Assembly (NCBI RefSeq): GCF_047973035.1
Contig: NZ_JBKEBF010000032.1
Span: 62,001-126,000, forward strand
Length of the DNA: 64,000 nt
DNA from: Oleidesulfovibrio sp047973035
GTDB lineage: Bacteria; Desulfobacterota; Desulfovibrionia; Desulfovibrionales; Desulfovibrionaceae
Direction: 5' to 3'
A program made the position numbers and the translations under genes. The notes under the pieces were generated by a model, which worked only from the letters and a program-made list of their open reading frames with translations, was not told the DNA's origin and searched no databases. This document shows positions 26,748-36,557 of this stretch, one piece after another. Position 1 is the first letter of the stretch, and each line of letters begins with the position of its first letter.

Positions 26748-27404
26748 TTACGCTTGCGTCAGCTTTTCCAGCGCAGCGATAACCTCTTCAGGGTCAAGGC
26801 GTTTTGTATAATCAGCATCAGCAAATGCGTAGGCTATAACCCCGTCCTTATCTATAACATATGTGGCAGGTACAGGCAGCGTAAACGTACCGTCACCATT
26901 TGAGCCCTCCACATCAATACCAAACTTTTTATAGATAGGCCGTAGCGCTTCTGCCAGAACAAACGAAAGGCCGAACGAATCAGCAACCTTGTTGCCCTGA
27001 TCAAAAAGCACGTCAAACGACAAGTTGTTTTTTTCAATGGTATTCAGTGAATTATCAGGCTGTTCAGGAGAGACAGCCACAAGGCGGGCACCCAGTTCTT
27101 CGATACGGGACAGTGAACGTTGCAGAGCTACCAGCTCCAGATTGCAGTAAGGTCACCAGCCACCGCGGTAAAAACTGAGCACAACAGGACCTTCTGCCAG
27201 TAATCCCGAAAGGGTACGCGACTGGCCGATATGGTTTTGCAGCACAAAATCAGGGGCAGCGGCACCAGCTTTCAGTGCCTGCCCTTCAATGCCCGAGGCC
27301 TTAAGCTTTGCTGTTTCATCCCCCATAACTGATAATGCATCTGCCGGAATGCGTTCTTTTGCAGCCTGTTGCAGTGCCTGCAATTCTTCTGTGAGCCTTG
27401 TCAT
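26748..27404 (-). CDS. Peroxiredoxin-like (AhpC/TSA) selenoprotein with in-frame UGA
   Basis: 218-residue thioredoxin-fold peroxidase of the peroxiredoxin-like family. The reading frame from 27404 is interrupted only by one TGA (27155-27153, codon 84), and that codon falls exactly where relatives have the peroxidatic Cys: SFYRGGW-(UGA)-PYCNLEL instead of GGWCPYCNLEL. Frame and similarity continue undisturbed on both sides (VLQNHIGQSRTLSGLLAEGP before; LVAVSPEQPDNSLNTIEKNN after). A small hairpin with a GG-containing loop starts 14 bases after the UGA. I therefore read it as selenocysteine, giving a UxxC active site, rather than a nonsense mutation. An automatic caller would split it into 27404-27153 and a second piece at 27080-26748. 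AGGAGAC precedes the ATG. It probably reduces peroxides with thiol help; monocistronic, convergent with nothing, close to YceI and AhpD-type stress genes. Confidence 0.85.
27124..27155 (-). promoter_or_regulatory. Candidate bacterial SECIS element next to the UGA
   Basis: From the UGA (27155-27153), 14 bases lead to the hairpin GGAGC-UGGUA-GCUCU (27138-27124). Loop UGGUA offers the guanines that SelB prefers, and spacing is close to the 11 bases of the E. coli fdhF element. A lower UGCA/UGCA pairing may extend it. No folding program was run. Confidence 0.55.
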
Positions 27405-27591
27405 GAATTTGTCTCCTGTATGAAATGACAATGTAAAAACTGCCGCTGTTACCGCACTAACAACAACATCTGCTGCCTTTAGCAGCCTATTTCAAGTGTT
27501 ACAGCAATATTATATTGCGGCACTCAATCGTCAAGTACGCACCAAAAAGTGCCATACGGGAGGCAGAGTATACCATCCAGAGATATAATAG

Positions 27592-27625
27592 AAAAAAGGC
27601 GCTTACGGGTACCCCCGCAAGCGCC
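27592..27625 (-). terminator. Rho-independent terminator of the aromatic amino acid permease
   Basis: On the minus strand GGCGCTTGCGGG/CCCGTAAGCGCC arms (27625-27598) around a short loop, followed by TTTTTT. It begins about 20 bases after the stop. Confidence 0.88.
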
Positions 27626-27646
27626 TCTACTCAACTTGGCTTTTTT

Positions 27647-28783
27647 TTACAGATAACTGGCTGTCACAATCACAAGCCCGAAAAGCGATGTTGCCACCAG
27701 TGCGGGTGTACCGCCACGCACCTGGTACGAAACGCCGGACTCTTCTCTGCGCAGCTTCCAAGCCATGGCACACGGCAAAAATACTGCCAGAATGGTCAGA
27801 GCCGCGCCCGCATGGGCAAGAGCCTGAATAAAACGACCGGGAGAAAGCAGTGCTGCCGTTAACGGCGGTGCAAAAACAAGCACAGCTGTAATGGCGCGAT
27901 GCAAGGTGGAATCAGAAAGACTGAACGTTTCTGCAAGCAGGTCAAAAAGGGCCAGTGCGGCAAAGATGGAAAGCACAGTGCCAAGCCACGCGGAATCACC
28001 GGCAAGTGCAGACACCAGCGTATCAACATTTCCACCCATTCTGGCGATCTGAGCAACAGACAGTCCGCCCAGCGACACTATAAGCCACAGTAGATAGCAG
28101 ACAACCGGAAGCGCAGTGCCTACCAGAATGACCTTGCGCAGCTTGCGGGCGTCACTTTGCAGAAAGCGGACAATGCTGGGGATGCCGGTATGAAAACCAA
28201 AAGATGTAAACAGCACAGGCAGACAGGCGAGCACCAGAGAGCCTTTGGTTTCAGCCACGGTCAGGTTAGGCACTTCGACTGAAGGCACCAGACTGCCGAA
28301 GGCGACTACCATTGCAGCAAGCATGCTGTAAAAAAGCACTTTGTTCACCCGCACGACCAGAGCAGTGCCTACAAGCACAACAACTCCGCCAAGCAAGGCA
28401 AAAAGAATTGTACCGGATTGCTGCGATACAGCCATCCCCGCCGCGGCACCGGTACGGGCAACAAGTCCGCCTACCCCTGTAAGGTAAGCAACAAGCAACG
28501 CGTACAGCAGAAAAGCCATACTGCCGGTAGCAACAATCTGTCCGCCGCGCCCCAGCACTTCACGCGCCATGCTGTTAAAATTCTTACCGGCACCAACCTT
28601 CAGGTTTACTTCGAGCAACAGCAAAGCAGAAAAAAGAGCCATAGCCCACACTGCCACCATCAGCAGCGTTCCGGGAATAAAGCCCAGCGGACCGATAACC
28701 ATAGGCAGGCCGAGCATACCCGCACCAATGGCGGTACCCGCCACAATACAGGCTGCGCCCGTATGTTTTGAATCAAGCATCAT
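27647..28783 (-). CDS. Aromatic amino acid permease (HAAAP family, TyrP/Mtr type)
   Basis: 378-residue inner-membrane proton symporter with eleven hydrophobic helices. The N-terminus is the family hallmark: GAACIVAGTAIGAGMLGLPM (about 8-27), the broken first helix of the LeuT fold. The other conserved stretch FTSFGFHTGIPSIVRFLQSD is at about 195-214. It imports tyrosine, tryptophan or phenylalanine; the exact substrate is not clear from sequence. I chose ATG 28783 (GGGG five bases upstream); the open frame extends ten more codons that lack family similarity. It is a single-gene unit with its own terminator. Confidence 0.9.
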   Translation of the reverse strand: MMLDSKHTGAACIVAGTAIGAGMLGLPMVIGPLGFIPGTLLMVAVWAMALFSALLLLEVNLKVGAGKNFNSMAREVLGRGGQIVATGSMAFLLYALLVAYLTGVGGLVARTGAAAGMAVSQQSGTILFALLGGVVVLVGTALVVRVNKVLFYSMLAAMVVAFGSLVPSVEVPNLTVAETKGSLVLACLPVLFTSFGFHTGIPSIVRFLQSDARKLRKVILVGTALPVVCYLLWLIVSLGGLSVAQIARMGGNVDTLVSALAGDSAWLGTVLSIFAALALFDLLAETFSLSDSTLHRAITAVLVFAPPLTAALLSPGRFIQALAHAGAALTILAVFLPCAMAWKLRREESGVSYQVRGGTPALVATSLFGLVIVTASYL

Positions 28784-29841
28784 ACACCCCTTGTTTGATA
28801 CGCCACAAAGCATGGCGCACAGCAGAGAACAGCAGCCCGCACAAACCAGACGCTGAAACCTGCATGCAATAGATTGTGAATATACAAGGGGAAAAAGGTA
28901 CGAATAGGCACATGCCCGCCCCGCCTACATACGGCTGCAACCGGTAATAGTCCGGCGCAGCAGCAGTCGGTGCCAGATCGGCAAGCATTACGAAAAAGGC
29001 CCGCAAGGGACCGGAGGCGTTGTGGCTCCGTCACAGCCAGAACGTCATTTCCGCTATGCGTGTTCAGGTACAAGCCCGCTCACCTGCACCATCCCCTTCA
29101 CAGTGGACGGCAAGGTACATCCCGCGCCAGTATAACGTCAACCCACGTCAATAGCATTGTCTACACATACAGTAACACCGCAGCATGCAACAGACTATTC
29201 AAACAGACAAAACATGATATCATTACAATCATAAAAAACAACAATCCACGCCAATAAACAAGCAGCACGGCAAAGGCACAAGTCACAGATGCAAGGCGAT
29301 TATGGCATGGCACAACCGCCGAGAGAGGAAAGGATAACAAAACAGGGAATTGTGACGGGCAGCTGTTTTCCACTTGTTCCAGTATGGTGACAACACGCTT
29401 CATCAGCCACGACAACAGCGGCAGGCAACAGCCCGCAGTGACTTGCGCAGCCTTGCTAACATGGTTCAATTTTGCTGTAATCATTGGCATAGGCTTCGGC
29501 ACCGGCACAAACCGCAGCGCAATTTCTCATTGCGGCTGATACACATAATTCGCTGTATAATTACCAATACAACCAAAGCACACCTACCTGCCGGGAGGCG
29601 CAGACATTGTTTGCAGCAGAAGCACTGCTCAGCAGCAGGCCGCAACCACAAATCTCTATCTGATAAGTGGGCATAAACGTGCAGCAAACCAAATGCAGAC
29701 GGTATATCCTTGTGTATATCCGAAATCAGAGTACTGGCTGTTTTTTACCGCACCCCGTTGACAGAACGCAGAAGTAACGCTAGCACCTGCACACACGGCA
29801 CACCAATCCACACTTTAACACACTCCGACACACTCACTACT
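28784..29841. other. Long intergenic stretch without a supported gene
   Basis: About 1060 bases between the divergent permease and TauE-type genes. All open frames are short, lack ribosome sites and read as low-similarity Cys/Arg/Thr-rich shadows. No perfect inverted repeat or promoter stood out. The last 100 bases include CACAC-type repeats just before the next start. Confidence 0.6.
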
Positions 29842-30570
29842 ATGTTTGAACTTGGTCTTCCCCTGCAGAGCCTTGTGCTCGCATTTGTCATTGTTTTTTG
29901 TGGCGCATTTGCGCAGGCGGTGGCGGGCTTCGGCCTTGCCCTTCTCATCGGGCCACTGCTCATTCTTATTGATCCGGTATTCCTTCCCGGCCCTGTTGTA
30001 ATGCTGGTCAGCATTATTACTGCGCTGATGGCATACAAAGGCCGCAACGATGTCAGTATGCCCAGCGTAAAGCGCACCATCGGTGGCTATCTGATCGGCA
30101 CTGTCATTGCGGCGTCGGTTATCAGCATACTGCCCCAACGTAAGACGGCGTTCCTGCTTGCGGGCCTTATTCTGGCAGCTGTCGGCATGAGCGCATTCGG
30201 CATGCGCATTCCCAGCAACAGCGGAACGCTTTTTTCTGCCGGTATCGTGGGCGGATTTATGGGTACGGTCAGCGGCGTAGGGCTGCCTCCCCTTGCCATC
30301 GCCCTGCAGCATGAACCCGGCCCGAGACTACGCGGTACACTCGCTTTCGTAGGCTTTATTTCCATAATCATGGCTCAGATCGCACTGGTATTCGTTGGCA
30401 AGATAGGAATACGCGAGGCTATGTTGGCACTTACGCTAAGCCCCGCTGTAGCGCTTGGATTCTTTGCCTCACGCAAAGCCGCTGCTTTTTGCGATGGGGG
30501 ATATACCCGTCATATTGTGTTTATACTTTCTGCATTAAGCGCCATTATGCTTATTGCACGCAATCTATAA
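29842..30570 (+). CDS. TauE/SafE-family (DUF81) membrane exporter
   Basis: 242-residue inner-membrane protein with about seven to eight helices and the TauE/SafE pattern: FGLALLIGPLLILIDPVFLPGP near 32-53 and the internal repeat GGFMGTVSGVGLPPLAIALQ at about 136-155. Members move sulfite, sulfoacetate or other organosulfonates, which fits a sulfur-metabolising host, but substrates vary. I place the start at ATG 29842 because helix one follows directly; the ribosome site is poor. The open frame continues upstream as a non-hydrophobic Thr/His-rich stretch that is unlikely to be coding. Confidence 0.85.
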   Translation: MFELGLPLQSLVLAFVIVFCGAFAQAVAGFGLALLIGPLLILIDPVFLPGPVVMLVSIITALMAYKGRNDVSMPSVKRTIGGYLIGTVIAASVISILPQRKTAFLLAGLILAAVGMSAFGMRIPSNSGTLFSAGIVGGFMGTVSGVGLPPLAIALQHEPGPRLRGTLAFVGFISIIMAQIALVFVGKIGIREAMLALTLSPAVALGFFASRKAAAFCDGGYTRHIVFILSALSAIMLIARNL

Positions 30571-30604
30571 AGACACACCATAAGCGCAAGCTACCTTGCT
30601 ACGC

Positions 30605-30678
30605 TTTTTTTGTATGCGGCCCCCCGCTAGGCGGGAGTTTTCCGCATACAAAAAGAGCCGGACAGCAGAGTGTCCGGC
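30605..30678. terminator. Back-to-back terminators between convergent genes
   Basis: TTTTTGTATGCGG (30607-30619) pairs with CCGCATACAAAAA (30642-30654), usable from both sides. A second hairpin GCCGGACA/TGTCCGGC follows at 30657-30678, which on the minus strand precedes a T-rich stretch and serves the tupA gene. Confidence 0.85.
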
Positions 30679-30725
30679 CCTTACATTCAACGTGGCAGCA
30701 GCTTTTCTGATACTATGAAAGACTA

Positions 30726-31565
30726 CTAGTGGTCATACTTTTTGGCATAGGCCGCATCATTGTACATGCCTTCACCATACAGATTCTTTCCATAGTCCGC
30801 GAACAGACTCTGGCCTTTTTCGCTTATCAGAAAATCAATAAACTTCGCGCTCAGTTCGGCATTATGTCCGTTACTCCCCAACAACGCGTGGTACGTATTC
30901 ACTAAAAATACGTCGCCTTTAAACAGTATTTTAAGATTTTTGACTTTAGCCTTGGTCGCAACCCATGTAGAGGAGTCCGTCATAAAGTATCCGCTCTCAC
31001 TGTCTGCTTTCAGCAGGGTAGCCTGCATAAAATCATTAGTGACCTGATACCAGCTGCCTTCGGGAGTTACGCCTGTATTTTTCCAGATAGCCAGTTCTTT
31101 CTTATGAGTACCGGAGTTATCTCCGCGTGAAAAAAACAACGCCTGCTTCTCTGCAATGCGTGAATATGCTTCTGCAACGGTAGCGGCAGATGCAATTCCG
31201 GCAGGATCATTAACAGGGCCTACAACATAAAACTCATTGGAACCGATCAGGGCACGCTTGGCAGCCCAACCATCTTTTACAGCCTGCTTTTCCGCCGCAG
31301 GCGCATGCACCATTACAAGGTCGACTTTGCCTGCTTTAAGCAGATTCAAAGATTTACCCGAACCGGCTTTCACCCAGCACAGGGTTGTGTCGTGCTCTGC
31401 ATTAAATGCATCCGCAAGTTCGCCCAGCAAACCAAGTTCGCCGGGGCTGCCGGTTGCAAGCACCAGTGTTGTAGAGCCTTTTCCGTAAATAGCTTTGCAA
31501 TCCGCACCAAAGCTCAGCACAGGCAAACACAGCACAAGCAGACATGTCAGAATCAGCCGTTTCAT
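30726..31565 (-). CDS. tupA: Tungstate-binding periplasmic protein TupA
   Basis: 279-residue substrate-binding protein with signal peptide (MKRLILTCLLVLCLPVLSFG). The TupA pattern is clear: LVLATGSPGELGLLGELADA near 34-53, the motif VDLVMVHAPAAEKQ near 80-93, VVGPVNDPAG near 113-122, and FFSRGDNSGTHKKELAIW near 143-160. Those segments contact the oxyanion in tungstate-binding relatives. Tungsten would supply formate dehydrogenases in a sulfate reducer. Unusually, the permease (TupB) and ATPase (TupC) genes are not adjacent, so either they lie elsewhere or this copy works with another transporter. GGGAGG precedes the ATG. Confidence 0.85.
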   Translation of the reverse strand: MKRLILTCLLVLCLPVLSFGADCKAIYGKGSTTLVLATGSPGELGLLGELADAFNAEHDTTLCWVKAGSGKSLNLLKAGKVDLVMVHAPAAEKQAVKDGWAAKRALIGSNEFYVVGPVNDPAGIASAATVAEAYSRIAEKQALFFSRGDNSGTHKKELAIWKNTGVTPEGSWYQVTNDFMQATLLKADSESGYFMTDSSTWVATKAKVKNLKILFKGDVFLVNTYHALLGSNGHNAELSAKFIDFLISEKGQSLFADYGKNLYGEGMYNDAAYAKKYDH

Positions 31566-32578
31566 TTCAACCTCCCTTTATTGTGCTTATAAATGCACAT
31601 AAAGAAAAATTGAGTCAATACTCATACTAAAAAGCCCGCTATATATCACAATATTCCGTGTTCAAATTTCTATAGCAAAATTACACAGCATTCACTTTAG
31701 ACCGCGCGTTTCAATACTCATATGCATACCACACATCGCTAATGAATTCCCTTGTACCTATCACAATTCAATGGCAATTCATGTCGAAATGCACTTTGTA
31801 AAATCAAAAAATCTAGATATAACAACATCTTCTTAACATCAAAAATTACAACTTATATAAAATACAATATTTCTATTAAAAATCACACAAAACACACTGC
31901 GCGCAAAAACAAAATATGCATGATAAATATTTCAACTTTTATGCAAAAAACTACACGACATGTATACATCGACAACAAATAATGTACACGCCATTTAAGC
32001 TGTTATCATGAGCATAAAACATGACATCACAACATTCGTCTCAATATTCACGCCGCTGTTATCAACGGTACAAGGCGAGCCACATAATCGTGATCTTTAT
32101 AGATGCACAAATGAAGTAGCGACTAACTAAGAAATATCAACACCCGCTGACGGCAAAGCAATTGACGGCTTCAAAGCAAGAAACATCCCGCCTATGCAGC
32201 AAGAGCCAGATACTGCCCATCGATTATTTCCATCGCCGCCTCACAGCATCTGAAACATTTCCTAACTATCATTGCGACAGCCTGGCTCCCCGCATAGACT
32301 TATTATATAGTCAGACTATATTCCTTTAAAAACGCATACATACCACTACAAGGCATACAAGTGGTTCATGCTGCACCAATAATACAACAACACTACTCAT
32401 CTGAGAAAGCAAGATACGCGAAAACAACAGATTTACCGCTATGATACGCCATACAGCTATCACCACTTGCAATGTTCATTCGGCAGATGAACACAAACAC
32501 AGCCAGAATGCGTACAGGCTTTCCTCCGTCAGCAGCAACGCGGCAGGCTCGACCAGATACTGTCAGCCTGATACAATA
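31566..32578. other. AT-rich intergenic stretch without a supported gene
   Basis: About 1 kb, markedly AT-rich between 31600 and 32060, with no open frame showing a ribosome site or recognisable protein. The region upstream of luxP could hold its promoter, but no clear -35/-10 pair stands out. Confidence 0.55.
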
Positions 32579-32614
32579 ATGAGTCTTGAAATTGCCCCAA
32601 AGCGAGCAGAAGCC

Positions 32615-33862
32615 ATGCCGGAAATTTGCATAACCAACACCCAACAATACAATAACACCGCCTGCACACCTGCCGGTAAGATCAAAAACAGCACAGTACA
32701 ACCTGTCCGCGCTGGCTGCCGGCAAACTCAGAATACTCCCTTATGCTCCGACATATATCTGGTTGCGTTAATCATAACTCTGCTGATGAGCGCACTCTGC
32801 GTACCCGAAGGGCTTTCTGCCGCAGACCTGACGCCGGCAGATTACTACACGGTGGAAGAATATCAGAATAAGCATCCCGCCCAACGGCGCACGATGCTGC
32901 GCTTTCAGACAAGGGTACGTGCTGCGGGGTTGCCATTGGGCAGACAGATGCCCAAGGTGCGCATCGCATTCATTTATCCGGGAATACAGGCTTCAGACTA
33001 CTGGCGTCGCAGTGTGGCATCGTTTCAGGGAAGAATGGACGAAATAGGTGTGGACTATGAAATGCTCAATTTCTTTACGCGCCCGAGCATGGACATCCGC
33101 CTACAGGAAGCTCAGATACGCGAAGCCCTCGCCAGTGATCCTGATTACATAGTCTTCACGCTGGACGTAGGGCGGCACCGTCGTCTTGTAGAGCGCCTGT
33201 TGTCTAAAAAACGCCCGAAAGTCATTATGCAGAATATTACGACTCCCCTTCGCGCCTGGGAAGGACAGCAGCCCTTTCTTTATGTCGGCTTTGACCATGT
33301 GAAGGGAACCAGAATGCTGGCTGAGCACTTCAAACTGCAATACCCATCCGGCGCAAGCTATGCTCTCTTATACTTTTCAAAAGGATACATAAGCACAATG
33401 CGTGGGGATTCATTTGAAAGGCTCCTGCCGCCACAGTGGATAAAACAAAGTTCCTATTATACAGATGGCAGCAAAAACAAAGCAAAGCATGCAACGCTGG
33501 ACATTTTATCGACTCAAAAAGTAGACGTACTGTATACATGTGCCACTGATGTTGCGCTTGGGGCTATAGAAGCGCTGCAACAGACAAACATGATTGGTAA
33601 AGTTGTAATCAACGGATGGGGAGGCGGCAGCCCCGAACTGGAAGCCATCCAGAAAGGCAAACTGGACGTAACCGTAATGCGGATGAACGACGACAACGGC
33701 GTTGCCATGGCAGAAGCCATTCGTCTTGACCTGGAAGGCCGCAATGACGAAATTCCGCGTATCTATTCCGGTGATTTTACCCTGATCCGCAAAGGCGTAA
33801 GCGAAGCCCGACTTAACGAGTTAAAAAGCAAGGCTTTTCGCTATTCAAAAAACCTGCAGTAA
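32615..33862 (+). CDS. luxP: LuxP-like periplasmic autoinducer-2 receptor
   Basis: Periplasmic binding protein closely similar in sequence to Vibrio LuxP, the AI-2 (furanosyl borate diester) receptor. Corresponding ligand contacts are all present: GIQASDYW (Gln, Ser, Trp), MQNITTPLRAW (Asn), GYISTMRGDSF (Arg), CATDVALGA (Thr, Asp), INGWGGGSPELE (Trp) and VTVMRMNDDNG (Arg). The two Arg are those that hold borate in V. harveyi LuxP. The hydrophobic signal core is YLVALIITLLMSALC, with mature protein starting near ADLTPADYY. The N-terminus is uncertain: no ATG has a good ribosome site; 32615 is used, 32579 or 32441 are alternatives, and all give an unusually long n-region. The LuxQ-like kinase gene starts 12 bases later. 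Confidence 0.9.
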   Translation: MPEICITNTQQYNNTACTPAGKIKNSTVQPVRAGCRQTQNTPLCSDIYLVALIITLLMSALCVPEGLSAADLTPADYYTVEEYQNKHPAQRRTMLRFQTRVRAAGLPLGRQMPKVRIAFIYPGIQASDYWRRSVASFQGRMDEIGVDYEMLNFFTRPSMDIRLQEAQIREALASDPDYIVFTLDVGRHRRLVERLLSKKRPKVIMQNITTPLRAWEGQQPFLYVGFDHVKGTRMLAEHFKLQYPSGASYALLYFSKGYISTMRGDSFERLLPPQWIKQSSYYTDGSKNKAKHATLDILSTQKVDVLYTCATDVALGAIEALQQTNMIGKVVINGWGGGSPELEAIQKGKLDVTVMRMNDDNGVAMAEAIRLDLEGRNDEIPRIYSGDFTLIRKGVSEARLNELKSKAFRYSKNLQ

Positions 33863-33874
33863 CCAGAGACACAC

Positions 33875-36118
33875 ATGGAAGCTCCCCGCAAAAGCTACCG
33901 ACTTTTTGCACTTCTCGGACTGCCGCTGGCTATCCCTTTGCTGCTTTTTACAACCTTACTTTTATGGTGGACATATTCAAAATCGGTATCTCTTTTAAAT
34001 ACAGAGCTCAGTCAACGCTTTGAGCAACGGCACCTTATTGTCAGCGCTCTTTTTTCTGCAGAACTTGAACGCATAAGCCAGCTTCTTGCCACCAATGGCC
34101 GGAATCAGGCTTTGATCAAAAGCCTCGGGCGACTGGACAGGGAAGCCGTTCAAGATAGTCTGAACGAAATACAAGTAAACATGGAAGGCAATACGTTGGA
34201 CATTTTGCTTGTCACCTTGCCGGATGGTAAAATTTTTACCGACAATGGCTCTCCATTTTACGACATCCCCGAAAAGACCTTTATAAACAAGCCGGGACCC
34301 GGAATAAGCTTTGAGCGCAGCATTTACACCCTTAACGGGCAGACCCTGCTACTGGCTACAGAACAAATAGTGTCTCCTGTTTCAGGAAAAATCCTCGGGT
34401 GTCTCGTCGGGGCTACCGTTCTGAATGACAACCTTTCTTTGCTCAGCGCCATAAACGATCATACCCATTCAGAGGCGGTAGCATTCTTCAGTGGCGGTCA
34501 GCTCATGGGGGCAGCGGTAAAAAACGATGACCCACTGCTGCTCGGCATTCTTGAAGCCAACCTTCCCGCAGCTTCCGGCTATCGGACCATCATTCTTGAT
34601 AACGCCAGCAACGGGCTGGCTATCGGGTATATCCCGCTGCGCATTCTTGACAGAGATACGCCGCTGGTGATGGCCTTAGGCACCAAAGCCGCAACGCTTA
34701 CCGGCATCAGGCAAACGTATATGGCCACCATTGCCGGTCTGCTTTTTTTCTTTGCAGTATTTCTGGTCTACGCATTCATATTTATCCGGTGCGCCACCTA
34801 TCCGGCACTCCGGCGCCTGCTGGCCTACGCGGAAAAAATCCGTGACGGAAAGCATGATGCAGCGTATGTCCACGGGCCTGTGACGGAATTTAACACATTG
34901 GGGACGTTTCTCGAAGACACGGTGCATCAGCTCAGACAGTCACGGCTGCTTATGCGCAACATTGTGGACTCAATGCCCTCTGTCCTTATTGCCATCGATC
35001 TGCAGGGCAATGTCATCCAGTGGAACATGCAGGCAGAAAACGTCACCGGCATTTCGAAAGAAAACGCAAGCGGACGTCCGCTTTCAGCCGTGTTCCCCAG
35101 AATTGCAGCAGAGGTGGACCGCATCTACCGTTCGCATAACACAGACGCCCCCAGCTCAAACCATTTGCTGAGTCATATTGTGGACGGAGAAAAACGCCAC
35201 GAGAGCCTGACAATGTTCCCGCTGACAGGCGCAGGGATTCACGGGGCGGTCATACTGGTTGATGATATAACCGAGCATGTGCAGCTGGAAGAGTTGCTTG
35301 TCCAGAGCGAAAAGATGTCTTCTGTCAGCGGATTAGCGGCAGGCATGGCACATGAGATAAATAACCCCCTTGCTGCCATCCTGGGGTATGCCCAGAACCT
35401 GCGTAAAAGGCTTTTTGCGGATATGCGCAGTAATATTGAAGCGGCGCAAGTCAGCAACGCAGACCTTGAATCCATCCGGCGCTATATGGAATTGCGCGGC
35501 GTTCCCCGCATGATCGAAGGCATCATTGCATCCGGCAACAGGGCTGCATCCATTGTCAGCAACATGCTCAGCTTCAGCCGCAAAAGCGATAAACGTTTCG
35601 CCAACTATGACATGAAAGAAATCATGGAAAAAGCACTGGAGCTGGCAGCAAACGATTACAACCTCCACAAGGAATATGACTTTAAAAAAATAGAGATCAT
35701 AAAAGACTATGCCGATGCTATCCCTATGGTTCACTGCGAAGGGAATGAAATTCAACAGGTACTACTGAACCTGCTGAAAAACGGGGCAGAAGCCATGTCG
35801 GAAAAGATATACACCGACAAGCACCCGCAGTTCACCATACGAATGCATACATCAGACGGGCAGGTTATTCTAGAGATAGAAGACAACGGCCCCGGCATTA
35901 CCGAGACAACACGCAAAAGAATTTTTGAACCGTTCTATACGACAAAAGACGTAGGCAAAGGCACTGGCCTTGGCCTGTCGGTTTCGTACTTCATCATTAC
36001 GGAACAGCATCAGGGAGCTATGGAAGTGTACTCTTCGCAAGGCAACTGGACCCGCTTCATAATCCGGTTACCTGTAACTCCCCCGCCAAGAAAAGGCACA
36101 TCACTCCCCGTGGCCTGA
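33875..36118 (+). CDS. LuxQ-like sensor histidine kinase without receiver domain
   Basis: 747-residue membrane kinase, cotranscribed with luxP. TM1 about 12-32 (GLPLAIPLLLFTTLLLWW), periplasmic sensor about 33-285 of LuxQ size, TM2 about 288-310 (ATIAGLLFFFAVFLVYAF). A HAMP-like segment leads to a PAS domain about 365-480 (LMRNIVDSMPSVLIAIDLQG). HisKA has the phosphorylated His493 in GMAHEINNPLAAILGYAQNL. The ATPase domain carries the N-box (LLNLLKNGAEAM), DNGPGI, and FEPFYTTKDVGKGTGLGLSV. Vibrio LuxQ is a hybrid kinase with a receiver; this one ends after the ATPase domain, so it must signal to a separate response regulator, which is not in the window. LuxP docking to the sensor is inferred from the pairing. 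Confidence 0.87.
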   Translation: MEAPRKSYRLFALLGLPLAIPLLLFTTLLLWWTYSKSVSLLNTELSQRFEQRHLIVSALFSAELERISQLLATNGRNQALIKSLGRLDREAVQDSLNEIQVNMEGNTLDILLVTLPDGKIFTDNGSPFYDIPEKTFINKPGPGISFERSIYTLNGQTLLLATEQIVSPVSGKILGCLVGATVLNDNLSLLSAINDHTHSEAVAFFSGGQLMGAAVKNDDPLLLGILEANLPAASGYRTIILDNASNGLAIGYIPLRILDRDTPLVMALGTKAATLTGIRQTYMATIAGLLFFFAVFLVYAFIFIRCATYPALRRLLAYAEKIRDGKHDAAYVHGPVTEFNTLGTFLEDTVHQLRQSRLLMRNIVDSMPSVLIAIDLQGNVIQWNMQAENVTGISKENASGRPLSAVFPRIAAEVDRIYRSHNTDAPSSNHLLSHIVDGEKRHESLTMFPLTGAGIHGAVILVDDITEHVQLEELLVQSEKMSSVSGLAAGMAHEINNPLAAILGYAQNLRKRLFADMRSNIEAAQVSNADLESIRRYMELRGVPRMIEGIIASGNRAASIVSNMLSFSRKSDKRFANYDMKEIMEKALELAANDYNLHKEYDFKKIEIIKDYADAIPMVHCEGNEIQQVLLNLLKNGAEAMSEKIYTDKHPQFTIRMHTSDGQVILEIEDNGPGITETTRKRIFEPFYTTKDVGKGTGLGLSVSYFIITEQHQGAMEVYSSQGNWTRFIIRLPVTPPPRKGTSLPVA

Positions 36119-36557
36119 TCACATCAGCCCTTTCCTCTCACTGATTGCAACGTTCAAGCCGTCAGATTTTGCCAGAGTGCCGCCAACGCGGGCCAATCCT
36201 GCACAGCCACTGACAGGGTGCCACAAAATGTCAGCACCTAACGTTGCGCCCGCTCCCGCACACTAATACGGTGAAAGGTGCAGCCCGTGCACACATGCAA
36301 TCTTTTTTCACACAGGTATCATGCATACGATGCGATTTGACGAATGTATTACCGCTGTGCCGAAACGTACCCCGAGGCATGGGGCATTACATTAACAGCC
36401 TGAAAATGTTATTCTTCGCTTATTCAACAATTAATATTTTTAAAAACACACAATCCAGTATGCCACATTGAATATAAAACATTTTGAAACACTAATAATA
36501 CAAACATTGCATTAAAGCTCATGCCTGTTAGGCTTAGAGCCACGTAGGGTGTATATT

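Noticed and set aside
28784..29700. Several 70-117 residue frames on both strands
   Set aside because: No ribosome sites, no conserved motifs, and mutual overlap in several frames mark them as chance frames.
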